Positions 1 through 8,370 of a stretch of DNA of 64,000 bases are shown here, piece after piece. The DNA is from Pseudomonas sp. B21-048 (GTDB lineage: Bacteria; Pseudomonadota; Gammaproteobacteria; Pseudomonadales; Pseudomonadaceae), in contig NZ_CP087168.1 of the NCBI RefSeq assembly GCF_024748615.1, forward strand, positions 4,216,001 to 4,280,000, in the 5' to 3' direction. The notes beneath the pieces were generated by a model. The model ran no database searches. It saw nothing but the letters and a program-made list of their open reading frames with translations, and was not told where the DNA came from. Every line of letters starts with the position of its first letter. Position 1 is the stretch's first letter. The translations under genes were made by a program, and so were the position numbers.

Positions 1-1155
1 CGTCAACACCAACGCACCCGCCGCCGCCGGCCATGCCGTCGCCAGCCAGAAACCCGCCACCACCAGAAACGCCAGCGCACTGCGCGCGCCGAAGACCAGT
101 GCCAACGACAGGTCGCGATGCGGCGTCAGGGTTCTCGGTGGATCGACCGTTTCACTGCCCTCTTGTACCGCTTTCAATGCCGCACAGGTTGCCATGGCGG
201 TATCGAGCAGCAAGGTGAAACGGGCCAGGCAGTAACTTTGCGCGCAGCTGATGTGTGCATCGCGAGAGGCGTCGAACACCCTCGGGCGCAAAGCTTGCAG
301 CATGGCCGTATCGCCAGCGCCAAGGGTCTGCTGAACCTCGGTCATCCATGGCATCAGTTGCTCAGCTTCCTGCGGTTCCAACTGATTCCATTGGCGGCGC
401 ACCGAACGGGCGATGCGCAACAGCATCAACAGTTTCTGACTCAAACCGCTGATGGCCCGCGCTCGTTGCCGACCGAGACTGCCTTCGAACCAGGCATGCT
501 CCCGTTGGGCGTCGACCGCGACGATTTTTCCGAGGATTTCCAGCAAGCCTTTACGCGCCTGACCGTCGCCGGCCAGGGTCGCGCGCGCGGCATTCATGCC
601 GCTTTGCCAGGCCGCCTGGGCTTGATCCGCCAATTGCCGCTCAACCCGCAACGGCCAGAGCAACGCACTGGCGGCGGTGGCGCAGAAAATGCCCAGGCAG
701 ATTTCCGTGCAGCGAGCCACGGCTTGATCAAATACTGTCAGCGGATGATTAATGGCCGGCAATGCGATGATTGCCACCGTGTAACCGGCCAACACGAAGG
801 AATAGGACCAGGCACTGCGCAGCAAGGTCGAACTCGCCGTACACAGCCCGAGCCACAACGCCAACGCCAGCAAAAACAACCAGGGCGTCTGAGCAAACAG
901 CCCCATGAACACCACCGACATGATCGTCCCGACCAGCGTGCCCAACAGCCTTGCCAAGCCCTTTTGCACCACCATCCCGGACAAGGGCTGGGCAATGATA
1001 AACGCCGTCATCAACGCCCACGACGGTTGCTCCAGCCCCCAGCGCAACGCCAGCCACAGCGCCAGACCACCGCCAATCAAGGTCTTGATCGCGAACTGCA
1101 AGGCGCGGCGGTCAAGCGCGAACAAGGCCTGCAAAGTGATAGGCACGTAAGACAC
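1..1155 (-). CDS. FUSC-family membrane transporter (N-terminal part, runs off window)
   Basis: The reading frame is open from a GTG at 1155 to the window edge, giving about 385 residues of an incomplete protein. The N-terminus reads SYVPITLQALFALDRRALQF, followed by closely spaced hydrophobic helices (LIGGGLALWLALRWGL, SWALMTAFIIAQPLSG, LLGTLVGTIMSVVFMGLF). This is the pattern of FUSC / fusaric-acid-resistance (AaeB/YccS-like) proteins, which export aromatic acids across the inner membrane. The rest of the visible part is a long soluble or helical stretch, as expected between the two FUSC membrane halves. A second GTG at 1146 is an alternative start. The SD is weak. Family assignment is fairly sure; the substrate is unknown. 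Confidence 0.8.
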   Translation of the reverse strand, partial: MSYVPITLQALFALDRRALQFAIKTLIGGGLALWLALRWGLEQPSWALMTAFIIAQPLSGMVVQKGLARLLGTLVGTIMSVVFMGLFAQTPWLFLLALALWLGLCTASSTLLRSAWSYSFVLAGYTVAIIALPAINHPLTVFDQAVARCTEICLGIFCATAASALLWPLRVERQLADQAQAAWQSGMNAARATLAGDGQARKGLLEILGKIVAVDAQREHAWFEGSLGRQRARAISGLSQKLLMLLRIARSVRRQWNQLEPQEAEQLMPWMTEVQQTLGAGDTAMLQALRPRVFDASRDAHISCAQSYCLARFTLLLDTAMATCAALKAVQEGSETVDPPRTLTPHRDLSLALVFGARSALAFLVVAGFWLATAWPAAAGALVLT

Positions 1156-1260
1156 TCTTGAAAGGACGGTTTAACGATAGACGCGTTGAGTGAGCTCACT
1201 GGAAAAACAAATTATTAGCTAGCTATCTATATCCCGTCCAGCGTTAAATCCCGAACCACA

Positions 1261-1289
1261 AAAAAACGCCAGACGGGCTGGCGTTTTTT
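1261..1289 (-). terminator. Rho-independent terminator of the PA2169-family gene
   Basis: A perfect 12-bp stem (AAAAAACGCCAG / CTGGCGTTTTTT) with a 5-nt loop lies 17 bp after the stop of the gene at 1306-1773. The stem ends in T runs on both strands, so it could work in either direction. Confidence 0.85.
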
Positions 1290-1305
1290 GACAGATAACG
1301 AACGC

Positions 1306-1773
1306 TTATGAGCGTGCGCGAGCCTGGTTACGCAGGGCTTTCACCTGATCATGGTTGCGTTGTACGCCGTGGTACTGACGCTCGACCATGTCACGAATGC
1401 TCACCAGATTGTTCTTGTTGATTTTTTCCAGCGCCTCCTTGTAAGCCTTTAGCGCATGGTCTTCACCGCGTTCGGCTTCGTTCAGCACCGCCTCTTCATC
1501 CTTGCCGGTGAACATCGCTTTCACGTCGACCCAGCGACGGTGCAGATCGCCGCTGACGCTGGTGGAGGTTTCCGGATCCCCCCCTAGGGAACGCACGGCA
1601 GCCTGCAGTTCGGCAGCGGCAGCAGCGCAGTCGGCGGAGCGCTGAATGAACAGGTTTTTGAGTTCTGGTTGTTTGATGTCTTCAGCGCAAGTCTTGAACC
1701 CTTCCTGACCGTCTTTACTGGTTTCAATCAGGTCGTTGAGTACAGAGATCGCGTCTTTATTAATGTCGGTCAT
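1306..1773 (-). CDS. PA2169-family four-helix-bundle protein (DUF2383)
   Basis: This 155-residue soluble protein is almost entirely helical and rich in Ala, Glu and Lys. It matches the PA2169-type ferritin-like four-helix-bundle family: it opens MTDINKDAISVLNDLIETSK and has a central HRRWVDVKAMFTGKDEEAVL and a C-terminal amphipathic helix ending in NQARARS. The biochemical role of the family is not settled; members are often linked to stress or stationary phase. It is monocistronic, with its own terminator just downstream. No signal peptide or membrane segment is visible. Family confidence is high, function unknown. Confidence 0.85.
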   Translation of the reverse strand: MTDINKDAISVLNDLIETSKDGQEGFKTCAEDIKQPELKNLFIQRSADCAAAAAELQAAVRSLGGDPETSTSVSGDLHRRWVDVKAMFTGKDEEAVLNEAERGEDHALKAYKEALEKINKNNLVSIRDMVERQYHGVQRNHDQVKALRNQARARS

Positions 1774-1974
1774 TTTTCAATTCCTTGCGGTTGATGAAAG
1801 ATGCAATTAGTAGTTGCACCCTGCATGCCAGCTTTGAATTGACGTCTTTTTACTTATATTTCAATCGGTTGGCTTACAAGTCGAAATCTGTATCCGCTTT
1901 TTTTGCATGATCTGTCATTTGGCCTGCATGCAGAATGCCTGTATTTTCCAGACTGTTTTGAATCAAGACGACTG

Positions 1975-2214
1975 ATGATGAATCCCGAAAAGCTCGAACT
2001 GCTGATTACCCGCGAAATGCCCTTCGGCAAATACAAGGGCCGCATCATCGCCGACCTGCCCGGCCAGTACCTGAACTGGTTCGCTCGCGAAGGTTTCCCT
2101 CACGGTGAACTGGGCGGTTTGCTGGCCTTGATGCAGGAGATCGACCACAACGGCTTGTCGGAGCTGCTCGAACCCCTGCGCGCCAAACATGGCAAACCAG
2201 CCCCTCGCCACTGA
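1975..2214 (+). CDS. DUF3820 family protein
   Basis: The product has 79 residues and starts MMNPEKLELLITREMPFGKY. The core MPFGKYKG(R)xIADLPxxYLNWF is the DUF3820 signature, and the C-terminus is basic. In-frame codons continue upstream to 1903, but the tandem ATGs at 1975 and 1978 are the natural starts because the family begins shortly before the MPFGKYKG motif. The fold is small and nucleic-acid-associated by annotation in other genomes; the function is not established. It is a single gene with no obvious operon partner. Confidence 0.8.
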   Translation: MMNPEKLELLITREMPFGKYKGRIIADLPGQYLNWFAREGFPHGELGGLLALMQEIDHNGLSELLEPLRAKHGKPAPRH

Positions 2215-2289
2215 TTCGTCCTTCATTACCGAGTTGATCATGCCCGATAACACCCGTTCCCGCGATGAAGCCTTTTTTGGGCGCTGACG

Positions 2290-3015
2290 TCACACGGTGT
2301 ACTTATCGAAATCCTCGGGTTTGATTTGCGATGACACCGCAAACGTGTCGACACCGATGGTCATGTGGCCGAAAAAGCCGTCGTCGTTCGAGTCTCGAGC
2401 AATGGTATGGACATTCAAGGTCGAGGCTTCACCCCCCATGCCCTGATAGAACTCATCCTGCTCGTTGTTCAGCGCGCAGGTGCCACGCCCACGGTACTCG
2501 CGGGCATTGAGTACCGCCCGTGAGGCCACCTCGGGAAAGTACAGCTGGCCGACCCAGGCGACATGCCGCTCTTCCAGGTAGTTGTTGCCGGCCGTGATTC
2601 GTACCGCCACATGAATATGCAGGGCGCGGCCGGCATAAAAACCCGGGTAGATGGTGGTAAATCGCACCACACCCCAGCGATCGGTAAATTGCCCGCCACG
2701 CAGATAGGTATCGTCATCAGTACGCGGGATCGAACCGATGGCATTGACGTCGACTTCCTTGTCCGGGTCGACCTTGCTCCAGCCCGAATACGCCCCCCGC
2801 GCGTTGCAATGCCAGATATCGACCAACGCCCCCGTGACCGGTTGCCCGGTCATGGCATCGACGATCGTCAGTCGCAGCACAAGGGGAACGCCATCCATGC
2901 CTTCGCTGATGTTCCGTCTGATCAGTTTCGGGTTTCGAAAATACGGGCCGGCGATCTGCTCGGGTGACAGTTGGTAAACCGGTGGTGGGGATGTCATTGC
3001 AGTGTTGTCGTCCAT
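2290..3015 (-). CDS. Intradiol ring-cleavage dioxygenase-like protein
   Basis: The product has 241 residues. The core is an intradiol dioxygenase beta-sandwich: GALVDIWHCNARGAYSGW supplies the first tyrosine region, and IYPGFYAGRALHIHV supplies the second Tyr and the two His of the usual 2-Tyr/2-His Fe(III) site. It lacks the N-terminal helical dimerisation domain of catechol 1,2-dioxygenases, so it resembles the stand-alone 'protocatechuate 3,4-dioxygenase beta-like' proteins, whose substrates are mostly unknown. The ATG at 3015 is chosen because it follows a purine-rich SD (GGAAGAGAGAG). An in-frame extension to 3192 would run through a REP element and is not credible. No aromatic-degradation genes are adjacent. 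Confidence 0.82.
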   Translation of the reverse strand: MDDNTAMTSPPPVYQLSPEQIAGPYFRNPKLIRRNISEGMDGVPLVLRLTIVDAMTGQPVTGALVDIWHCNARGAYSGWSKVDPDKEVDVNAIGSIPRTDDDTYLRGGQFTDRWGVVRFTTIYPGFYAGRALHIHVAVRITAGNNYLEERHVAWVGQLYFPEVASRAVLNAREYRGRGTCALNNEQDEFYQGMGGEASTLNVHTIARDSNDDGFFGHMTIGVDTFAVSSQIKPEDFDKYTV

Positions 3016-3099
3016 GACGCTCTCTCTTCCATAAGATGAACGCAGGTTAACGCTGGACGAACGGCGAGATGCGGTAACTATGTATCGTATCTTTTCCTG

Positions 3100-3206
3100 T
3101 GTAGGAGCGAAGCTTGCTCGCGAAAGCGGTGTGTCAGTCAACCACAATGGTGAACATGACGACGCCTTCGCGGGCAAGTCGGATCGCCGCACCGCTCGCT
3201 CCTACA
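3100..3206. repeat. REP pair (TGTAGGAGCG family)
   Basis: Two diverged, oppositely oriented REP units share the outer arms TGTAGGAGCG / CGCTCCTACA and the inner GCTTGCTCGCGA / TCGCGGGCAAG-type arms. The element is intergenic, between the eda terminator and the dioxygenase gene. The same family recurs at 12793, 34839 and 55027. Confidence 0.85.
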
Positions 3207-3222
3207 AGATTTTATTTCAGGC

Positions 3223-3256
3223 AAAAAAAAAACGGTGCACCGACCAAGTGCACCGT
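3223..3256 (-). terminator. Terminator downstream of eda
   Basis: The stem ACGGTGCAC / GTGCACCGT has a 7-nt loop and is followed, on the minus strand, by a run of ten T. It lies about 50 bp after the eda stop and ends the zwf-pgl-eda transcript. Confidence 0.85.
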
Positions 3257-3302
3257 AAAGCCGTAGAACACACAACGAAGTGTTTGGTAAAAATCCAGTG
3301 AA

Positions 3303-3968
3303 TCAGTCCAGCAGGGCCAATGCCTCGGCGGTGCATTCCTGAATGCGGGCCCAGTCGCCGTTCTTGATCCACTCGGGATCAAGCATCCAGCTACCGCCCA
3401 CGCACATCACGTTTTTCAACGCCATGTAGCTTTTGATATTGGCCGGGCTGACGCCGCCGGTCGGGCAGAATTTTACTTCGCCAAACGGGCCGCCCAATGC
3501 CTTGATGGCCGCGACGCCGCCGCTGACTTCCGCCGGGAACAGCTTGAAGCGGCGATAACCCAGGCTATAGCCTTCCATGATGCCGGAGGCATTGCTGATG
3601 CCCGGCAGCAGCGGGATCGGACTGTCGACACTGGCTTCAAGCAGGTCACGGGTGATGCCCGGCGTGACGATGAATTGTGAACCGGCCGCTTCGGCAGCGG
3701 CCAGCATGCTGCGATCAAGCACGGTGCCGGCACCGGTCACCAGTTCCGGACGCTGCTCGCGCAGGATCTGGATCGCCTTGAGACCGAACGGCGAACGCAG
3801 GGTCACTTCCAGCGCCGTCAGGCCACCGGCCGCCAGGGCGTCGGCCAATGGCAGCACGTCCTGTTCACGAGCGATGGTGATCACCGGCAGAATCCGCGCC
3901 TTGGCGCAGAGGCTGTCGATCAGGGCAACTTTGTCCGCCATGGAAACGGTCGGGGATGTGTTTGTCAT
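3303..3968 (-). CDS. eda: KDPG / KHG aldolase
   Basis: 2-keto-3-deoxy-6-phosphogluconate aldolase is the last Entner-Doudoroff step, splitting KDPG into pyruvate and glyceraldehyde-3-phosphate. The 221 residues form a class I aldolase TIM barrel: the catalytic Glu is in LEVTLRSPFG and the Schiff-base Lys in RRFKLFPAEV; TGAGTVLD and CPTGGVSPANI bind phosphate and substrate. The ATG at 3968 is chosen because AAGGA lies 9 bases upstream and the length fits the family; in-frame ATGs at 3989/3995 would overlap the pgl stop. It is the last gene of zwf-pgl-eda and should share the HexR-controlled zwf promoter. Confidence 0.96.
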   Translation of the reverse strand: MTNTSPTVSMADKVALIDSLCAKARILPVITIAREQDVLPLADALAAGGLTALEVTLRSPFGLKAIQILREQRPELVTGAGTVLDRSMLAAAEAAGSQFIVTPGITRDLLEASVDSPIPLLPGISNASGIMEGYSLGYRRFKLFPAEVSGGVAAIKALGGPFGEVKFCPTGGVSPANIKSYMALKNVMCVGGSWMLDPEWIKNGDWARIQECTAEALALLD

Positions 3969-3985
3969 AGCGGCTGATCCTTGGT

Positions 3986-4699
3986 TCATGGGCACCAGTA
4001 AATCTCTAACGTAGGTTTCAGAAACGCCCGAATCGGCATGGCAGCGACATCGTCACCGGCCAGTGCGGCATTCAGGGTAGTCAGCTTGGACTGACCGGAA
4101 ATCGATAGAACAGTGTGCTTCGCCGAGGCCAGCAACGCGCGACTCATGGTCAGGCGTTGACGGGGCACGGTCGGCGCCAGCATCGGCCAGCAACGACGGG
4201 TGCCGTCGACTTTCAAGGCCTCGGCCAGGTTCGGGCTGTGGGGGAACAGCGACGCGGTATGACCGTCGTCACCCATGCCGAGCACCAGCACGTCGATCGG
4301 CGGCAATTCGGCGAGCAAACGATCAGCCTGCTCGGCGGCCTGTTCCAGGTTGGCGGTGGCACTGTAGAGGCTCAGGAACTGAGCCTTGGCCGCCGGGCCT
4401 TGCAACAGGTAACGCTTGAGCAGACCGGCATTGCTGTCGGCATGTTCCACCGGCACCCAGCGCTCGTCAGCCAGGCTGACAACCACTTTCGACCAGTCCA
4501 GCGCCTGCTTGGCCAAGTGCTGAAAAAATGCCACCGGGCTGCGTCCGCCCGATACCACCAGCGTCGCGGCGCCTTGTGCGGCAATCGCGTCGCTCAGTTG
4601 CTTGGCCACCGTCAATGCCAGGCCTTCGGCCAGCAGCACTGGGCTTTTGAACTCATGGGCGCTGACGCCCTGAGGCAGTTTCAATTCAGATATCGCCAT
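3986..4699 (-). CDS. pgl: 6-phosphogluconolactonase
   Basis: This cytoplasmic enzyme hydrolyses 6-phosphogluconolactone, made by Zwf, to 6-phosphogluconate. The 237 residues are typical of the DevB/Pgl type (NagB fold): [17 protein letters not shown] near the N-terminus, [10 protein letters not shown] for the DERWVP motif, and [18 protein letters not shown] for the GMGxDGHxASLFP signature. The start at 4699 overlaps the zwf stop by 14 bases, indicating translational coupling. The order zwf-pgl-eda gives the upper oxidative entry into the Entner-Doudoroff pathway in one transcript. Confidence 0.96.
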   Translation of the reverse strand: MAISELKLPQGVSAHEFKSPVLLAEGLALTVAKQLSDAIAAQGAATLVVSGGRSPVAFFQHLAKQALDWSKVVVSLADERWVPVEHADSNAGLLKRYLLQGPAAKAQFLSLYSATANLEQAAEQADRLLAELPPIDVLVLGMGDDGHTASLFPHSPNLAEALKVDGTRRCWPMLAPTVPRQRLTMSRALLASAKHTVLSISGQSKLTTLNAALAGDDVAAMPIRAFLKPTLEIYWCP

Positions 4700-6155
4700 A
4701 CCACGACCTCCCGTCCCGCGTAATCAGTGCGATGGAGCTCATCGGCCCCCAGGACCCGGCCGCGTAAGGCTTGGGCGCATCACCGGATTTTTTCCACCCG
4801 GCGATCAACTGGTCACACCACTTCCACGCGGCTTCGATTTCATCTTTACGGACAAACAAGTTCTGATTGCCGCGCATCACTTCCAGCAACAACCGCTCGT
4901 AGGCGTCGGGAATCCGCGCGCTGCGATAGGTGTCGGAAAAATTCAGCTGCAACGGACCGCTGCGCAGCTGCATGCCCTTGTCCAGGCCTTGTTCTTTAGT
5001 CATCACGCGCAAGGAAATGCCTTCGTCCGGTTGCAGGCGGATGATCAGTTTGTTGCTGATCTGCAAGCGCTGCTCGGGGGCGAAGATGTAATGCGACGGT
5101 TCCTTGAAGTGGATGACGATCTGCGACAGTTTCTGCGGCATGCGCTTGCCGGTGCGCAGGTAAAACGGCACACCGGCCCAGCGCCAGTTGCGAATGTCGG
5201 CACGCAGGGCGACGAAGGTTTCGGTGTCGCTCTGGGTGTTGGAGTTCGGCTCTTCCAGATACCCGGGCACCGATTTGCCTTCGCTGTGGCCGGCAATGTA
5301 CTGGCCGCGCACCACTTGAGTGGTCAGGCCTTCCGGGCTGATCGGCGCCAGTGCCTTGAGGACTTTGACTTTCTCATCGCGAATGCTGTCGGCGGACAGG
5401 TCGGCCGGCGGGTCCATGGCGATCAGGCAGAGCAGCTGCAGCAGGTGATTCTGGATCATGTCCCGCAGCTGCCCGGCCTTGTCGAAATAGCCCCAACGGC
5501 CTTCGATCCCGACCTGCTCGGCCACGGTGATTTCCACGTGGGAGATGTAATTCTGGTTCCACTGGGTTTCGAACAGGCTGTTGGCAAAACGCAGAGCGAT
5601 CAGGTTTTGTACGGTCTCTTTGCCCAGGTAGTGGTCGATACGGTAGGTGCGGTTCTCCGGGAAGAACTGCGCCACGGCATCGTTAACCTTGCGCGAGGAT
5701 TCCAGGTCCGAGCCGATGGGTTTTTCCAGCACCACGCGGGTGTTTTCGCTCAGGCCGACCTTCGACAGGTTCTCGCAGATAGCGCCATAAACTGCCGCCG
5801 GCGTAGCGAAGTACGCAATCACCCGGTGGGCGCTGCCGGCCTGTTCGGCCAAGGCGACATAGTCGTCCGCCTTGAGGAAGTCGACGTGCAGGTAGCTCAA
5901 ACGGGCCAGGAAACGCTCGAGCACGGCCTCATCCAGCTCTTTGGCACCGACATAGCGGCGCAGCTCAGCGGCAATGAACGCCAGATGCTGCTGCTCGCTG
6001 CCAGGTTCACGGGCCAACCCGATAATGCGCGTATCCTCATGAAGCAGGCCAGCGCCATCGAGTTGATAAAGGGCAGGAAATAGCTTGCGCAGGGCCAGAT
6101 CGCCGAGAGCGCCGAACAAGGCAAAGGTGCACGGTTCAACCGTAATCGAAGGCAT
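4686..6155 (-). CDS. zwf: Glucose-6-phosphate 1-dehydrogenase
   Basis: This enzyme oxidises glucose-6-phosphate to 6-phosphogluconolactone with NAD(P)+. The 489 residues have the expected length. The N-terminal Rossmann dinucleotide site is [17 protein letters not shown] (GxxGDLA), and the active-site signature RIDHYLGKE lies near residues 172-180. [11 protein letters not shown] and [17 protein letters not shown] are further family blocks. It is the first gene of zwf-pgl-eda. Upstream, the 219-bp gap to divergent hexR carries a HexR-type palindrome (6221-6236). Normal in every visible respect. Confidence 0.97.
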   Translation of the reverse strand: MPSITVEPCTFALFGALGDLALRKLFPALYQLDGAGLLHEDTRIIGLAREPGSEQQHLAFIAAELRRYVGAKELDEAVLERFLARLSYLHVDFLKADDYVALAEQAGSAHRVIAYFATPAAVYGAICENLSKVGLSENTRVVLEKPIGSDLESSRKVNDAVAQFFPENRTYRIDHYLGKETVQNLIALRFANSLFETQWNQNYISHVEITVAEQVGIEGRWGYFDKAGQLRDMIQNHLLQLLCLIAMDPPADLSADSIRDEKVKVLKALAPISPEGLTTQVVRGQYIAGHSEGKSVPGYLEEPNSNTQSDTETFVALRADIRNWRWAGVPFYLRTGKRMPQKLSQIVIHFKEPSHYIFAPEQRLQISNKLIIRLQPDEGISLRVMTKEQGLDKGMQLRSGPLQLNFSDTYRSARIPDAYERLLLEVMRGNQNLFVRKDEIEAAWKWCDQLIAGWKKSGDAPKPYAAGSWGPMSSIALITRDGRSWYGDI

Positions 6156-6220
6156 GATGTTTGTTCTTTTATCAAGTTAAGCTACAAATACCTTTTTTCA
6201 AGGCATCACTCAAGGGAAAA

Positions 6221-6236
6221 TGTAGTAATAACCACA
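6221..6236. promoter_or_regulatory. Putative HexR operator in the zwf-hexR intergenic region
   Basis: The imperfect palindrome TGTAGTAATAACCACA reads as TTGTGGTTATTACTACA on the minus strand, close to the known HexR pattern TTGT-N7/8-ACAA. It sits 66 bp upstream of zwf and 139 bp upstream of hexR, so one site could repress both promoters. It is a weaker match than the two sites near gap. Confidence 0.65.
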
Positions 6237-6374
6237 ACATTTTCGCAAAATATAGATTCCGAGTGGTGGTCAGTCGGAGCCATCAGTAGGATAGGCCACC
6301 GTTATGGGCCGTATCAAAGGCCCAATTTGCATTAGCCGAACGCTTATTTGCGCTGCTGACCTAAGGAACATGAA

Positions 6375-7244
6375 ATGGACCGCGTGCGAAATTTACTGGA
6401 ACAAATCCAGAATCGCCTTGAAGACCTGAACAAGGCTGAACGCAAAGTCGCCGAAGTGATCCTGCTCAACCCGCAGCAGGCCACCCGGTTCAGTATCGCT
6501 GCCCTCGCCCAGGCCTCAAAGGTCAGCGAGCCGACGGTCAACCGTTTCTGCCGCTCGTTCGGCGTCAGCGGCTACCCGGAACTGAAATTGCAGCTGGCCC
6601 AGAGTCTGGCCAGTGGCGCGGCGTATGTCAGCCGCGCGGTGGAAGCCGACGATAATCCGGAAGCCTATACCCAAAAAATCTTCGGCAGCGCCATCGCGTC
6701 CCTGGACAGCGCCTGCCAGGCCTTGGACCCGAACCTGATCAGCCGCGCCGTCGACCTGTTGATCCAGGCCCGGCAGATCCACTTTTTCGGCCTCGGCGCT
6801 TCGGCTCCGGTGGCGCTGGATGCGCAGCACAAATTCTTCCGTTTCAACCTGGCGGTGACCGCCCATGCCGACGTGCTGATGCAGCGCATGATTGCTTCGG
6901 TGGCCCATACCGGTGAGTTATTCGTGATCATTTCCTACACCGGCCGCACCCGCGAACTGGTGGAAGTGGCGCGCATTGCCCGGGAAAACGGCGCCTCGGT
7001 GCTGGGCCTGACGGCCGAGGGTTCGCCGCTGGCCAAGGCCAGTACCTTGAGCCTGAACATTCCACTGCCGGAAGACACTGACATCTACATGCCGATGACC
7101 TCGCGGATCATTCAGTTGACCGTGCTCGATGTGCTCGCCACCGGCATGACCCTGCGCCGGGGCGTGGATTTCCAGCCGCATTTGCGCAAGATCAAGGAAA
7201 GCCTGAATGCCAGTCGGTATCCGATTGGGGATGAGTTTAATTAA
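6375..7244 (+). CDS. hexR: HexR, RpiR-family repressor of glucose catabolism
   Basis: The 289 residues start with an RpiR-type helix-turn-helix ([20 protein letters not shown], about residues 41-60), followed by a SIS sugar-phosphate-binding domain (about 125-255; [18 protein letters not shown] and [17 protein letters not shown]). In Pseudomonas HexR represses zwf-pgl-eda, edd-glk-gltRS and gap, and releases DNA when it binds 2-keto-3-deoxy-6-phosphogluconate. Position divergent from zwf and the operators found here agree with that. The ATG at 6375 is preceded by AAGGAAC. Confidence 0.95.
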   Translation: MDRVRNLLEQIQNRLEDLNKAERKVAEVILLNPQQATRFSIAALAQASKVSEPTVNRFCRSFGVSGYPELKLQLAQSLASGAAYVSRAVEADDNPEAYTQKIFGSAIASLDSACQALDPNLISRAVDLLIQARQIHFFGLGASAPVALDAQHKFFRFNLAVTAHADVLMQRMIASVAHTGELFVIISYTGRTRELVEVARIARENGASVLGLTAEGSPLAKASTLSLNIPLPEDTDIYMPMTSRIIQLTVLDVLATGMTLRRGVDFQPHLRKIKESLNASRYPIGDEFN

Positions 7245-7252
7245 GCCACGCC

Positions 7253-7283
7253 GATCATTCCCACGCTCAGCGTGGGAACGATC
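7253..7283. repeat. Single REP unit (GATCGTTCCCACGCT family)
   Basis: A near-perfect palindrome of 31 bp, centred on CCCACGCT-CAGCGTGGG, lies between the convergent stops of hexR and the mutarotase gene. Its stem-loop could end transcription from both sides. The same family is at 8172, 18016 and 36562, with a half copy at 33448. Confidence 0.85.
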
Positions 7284-7284
7284 A

Positions 7285-8139
7285 TCACGCCCCCACCCGC
7301 GCCTGCAAACTCAAATGCGCCCGCTCTCCCGGCGGCAGGCACAGGCTCTCGGTCCCGCCGCTGGCCGCTTCCACGCAGACAAATTCTAAAACCTCGGTCC
7401 AGCTCACGCCCAGCAATGGCCGCGAGCCCGGATGCCAGACCACCGTGTCCGCATGGTCACCGGTGTCGATGCACAGTTCCCGCTGCCAAGCGTGGTCCTT
7501 GAGCTGCAATTCGCCGTCATGCTGGAACACGCGCTGACAACCGCCGTCGACCCGCAACTCGCCTTCCTGCTGGCAAACCTGGCGATTCAACTGATCGTAA
7601 CCCTGTGCGCCGTCAAGCCCAGACAGCGCTACCTCAGCCACGTCACCAATACGCCAATAGGCGTGCAACGCCTGGCTCAACTGGCACGGCATGTCATCCT
7701 GATGCTCGGTGCTCAGGCGCAAATCCATGCGTTCACCCAGGTGCGCGTGCAAGTCCACTTGCCAGTCGCACAGCTGTAACTGCCAGTGCAGGTGCACGCC
7801 CTCGTCATCACTGCGACTGTCGAGCAGTTTCCAGTCGAGCAAACGCGCCCAGCCATGGGACGGCCAGGCGTTTTCGCTTGGATGGCGGCCGTACCACGGC
7901 CAGCACACCGGCACACCGCCGCGAATCGCGCCGACATGGGGCCACTTCGCTGCGCACCACAGCCAGGGTTTCTGACCCTTTGGCTGGAAGTGCAGCAACT
8001 GCGCGCCCTGACGACTGAACACCGCCTGACACAGCGGATGATCGATCACCAGCACGTCGCGCATCTGATAGCGCTCCCACGCAAACACCGGGCGTTCGCG
8101 TAAGGATTTGAAGAAGCGTTGTAGCGGATGCTCAAGCAT
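7285..8139 (-). CDS. D-hexose-6-phosphate mutarotase (YeaD-like)
   Basis: This 284-residue galactose-mutarotase-fold protein belongs to the glucose-6-phosphate 1-epimerase group. Visible blocks are AAKWPHVGAIRGGVPVCWPWYG (the RGGxPxCWPWFG signature) and WPSHGWARLLDW, which carries a conserved His. It interconverts alpha and beta anomers of hexose-6-phosphates, feeding the beta form to Zwf. The stop almost touches a REP unit, and the gene converges on hexR. Its place beside zwf/hexR and oprB/gts supports a role in glucose uptake and oxidation. The start is uncertain: an internal ATG (MRDVLVIDH) about 25 codons in is possible. Confidence 0.85.
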   Translation of the reverse strand: MLEHPLQRFFKSLRERPVFAWERYQMRDVLVIDHPLCQAVFSRQGAQLLHFQPKGQKPWLWCAAKWPHVGAIRGGVPVCWPWYGRHPSENAWPSHGWARLLDWKLLDSRSDDEGVHLHWQLQLCDWQVDLHAHLGERMDLRLSTEHQDDMPCQLSQALHAYWRIGDVAEVALSGLDGAQGYDQLNRQVCQQEGELRVDGGCQRVFQHDGELQLKDHAWQRELCIDTGDHADTVVWHPGSRPLLGVSWTEVLEFVCVEAASGGTESLCLPPGERAHLSLQARVGA

Positions 8140-8171
8140 GTGCCACGGTCCTGAAAATCATTTTTCTACCT

Positions 8172-8279
8172 GATCGTTCCCACGCTCTGCGTGGGAATGC
8201 ATCCCATGACGCTCTGCGTCACATACGATGGACGCAGAGCGTCCAGAGCGGCGTTACCACGCAGAGCGTGGGAACGATC
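8172..8279. repeat. REP pair (GATCGTTCCCACGCT family)
   Basis: Two REP units face each other: the outer arms GATCGTTCCCACGC / GCGTGGGAACGATC frame the inner GACGCTCTGCGTC / GACGCAGAGCGTC arms. The pair fills the gap between the oprB terminator and the mutarotase start. Confidence 0.9.
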
Positions 8280-8302
8280 TTTCCAGGGGGTGTGCTGCCC
8301 CC

Positions 8303-8332
8303 AAAAAAAAGCGGACAGCCATGGCCGTCCGC
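8303..8332 (-). terminator. Terminator of oprB
   Basis: The stem GCGGAC-x-GCC / GGC-x-GTCCGC is followed on the minus strand by eight T. It lies 39 bp beyond the oprB stop. Confidence 0.85.
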
Positions 8333-8370
8333 AAAAATGCGCACATAGAGAGGAGCTTATCGCAACAACG

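Noticed and set aside
118..1161. 347-codon plus-strand frame at the left edge
   Set aside because: The opposite strand encodes a clear FUSC-type membrane protein with helix pattern; the plus-strand translation is Gln/Arg-rich noise.
3016..3192. N-terminal extension of the dioxygenase-like gene
   Set aside because: It would translate a REP element; the ATG at 3015 has a good SD and the domain starts after it.
8172..8279. Repeated palindromes as a CRISPR array
   Set aside because: There are only two facing arms per locus, no regular spacers and no cas genes; the pattern is that of REP pairs.
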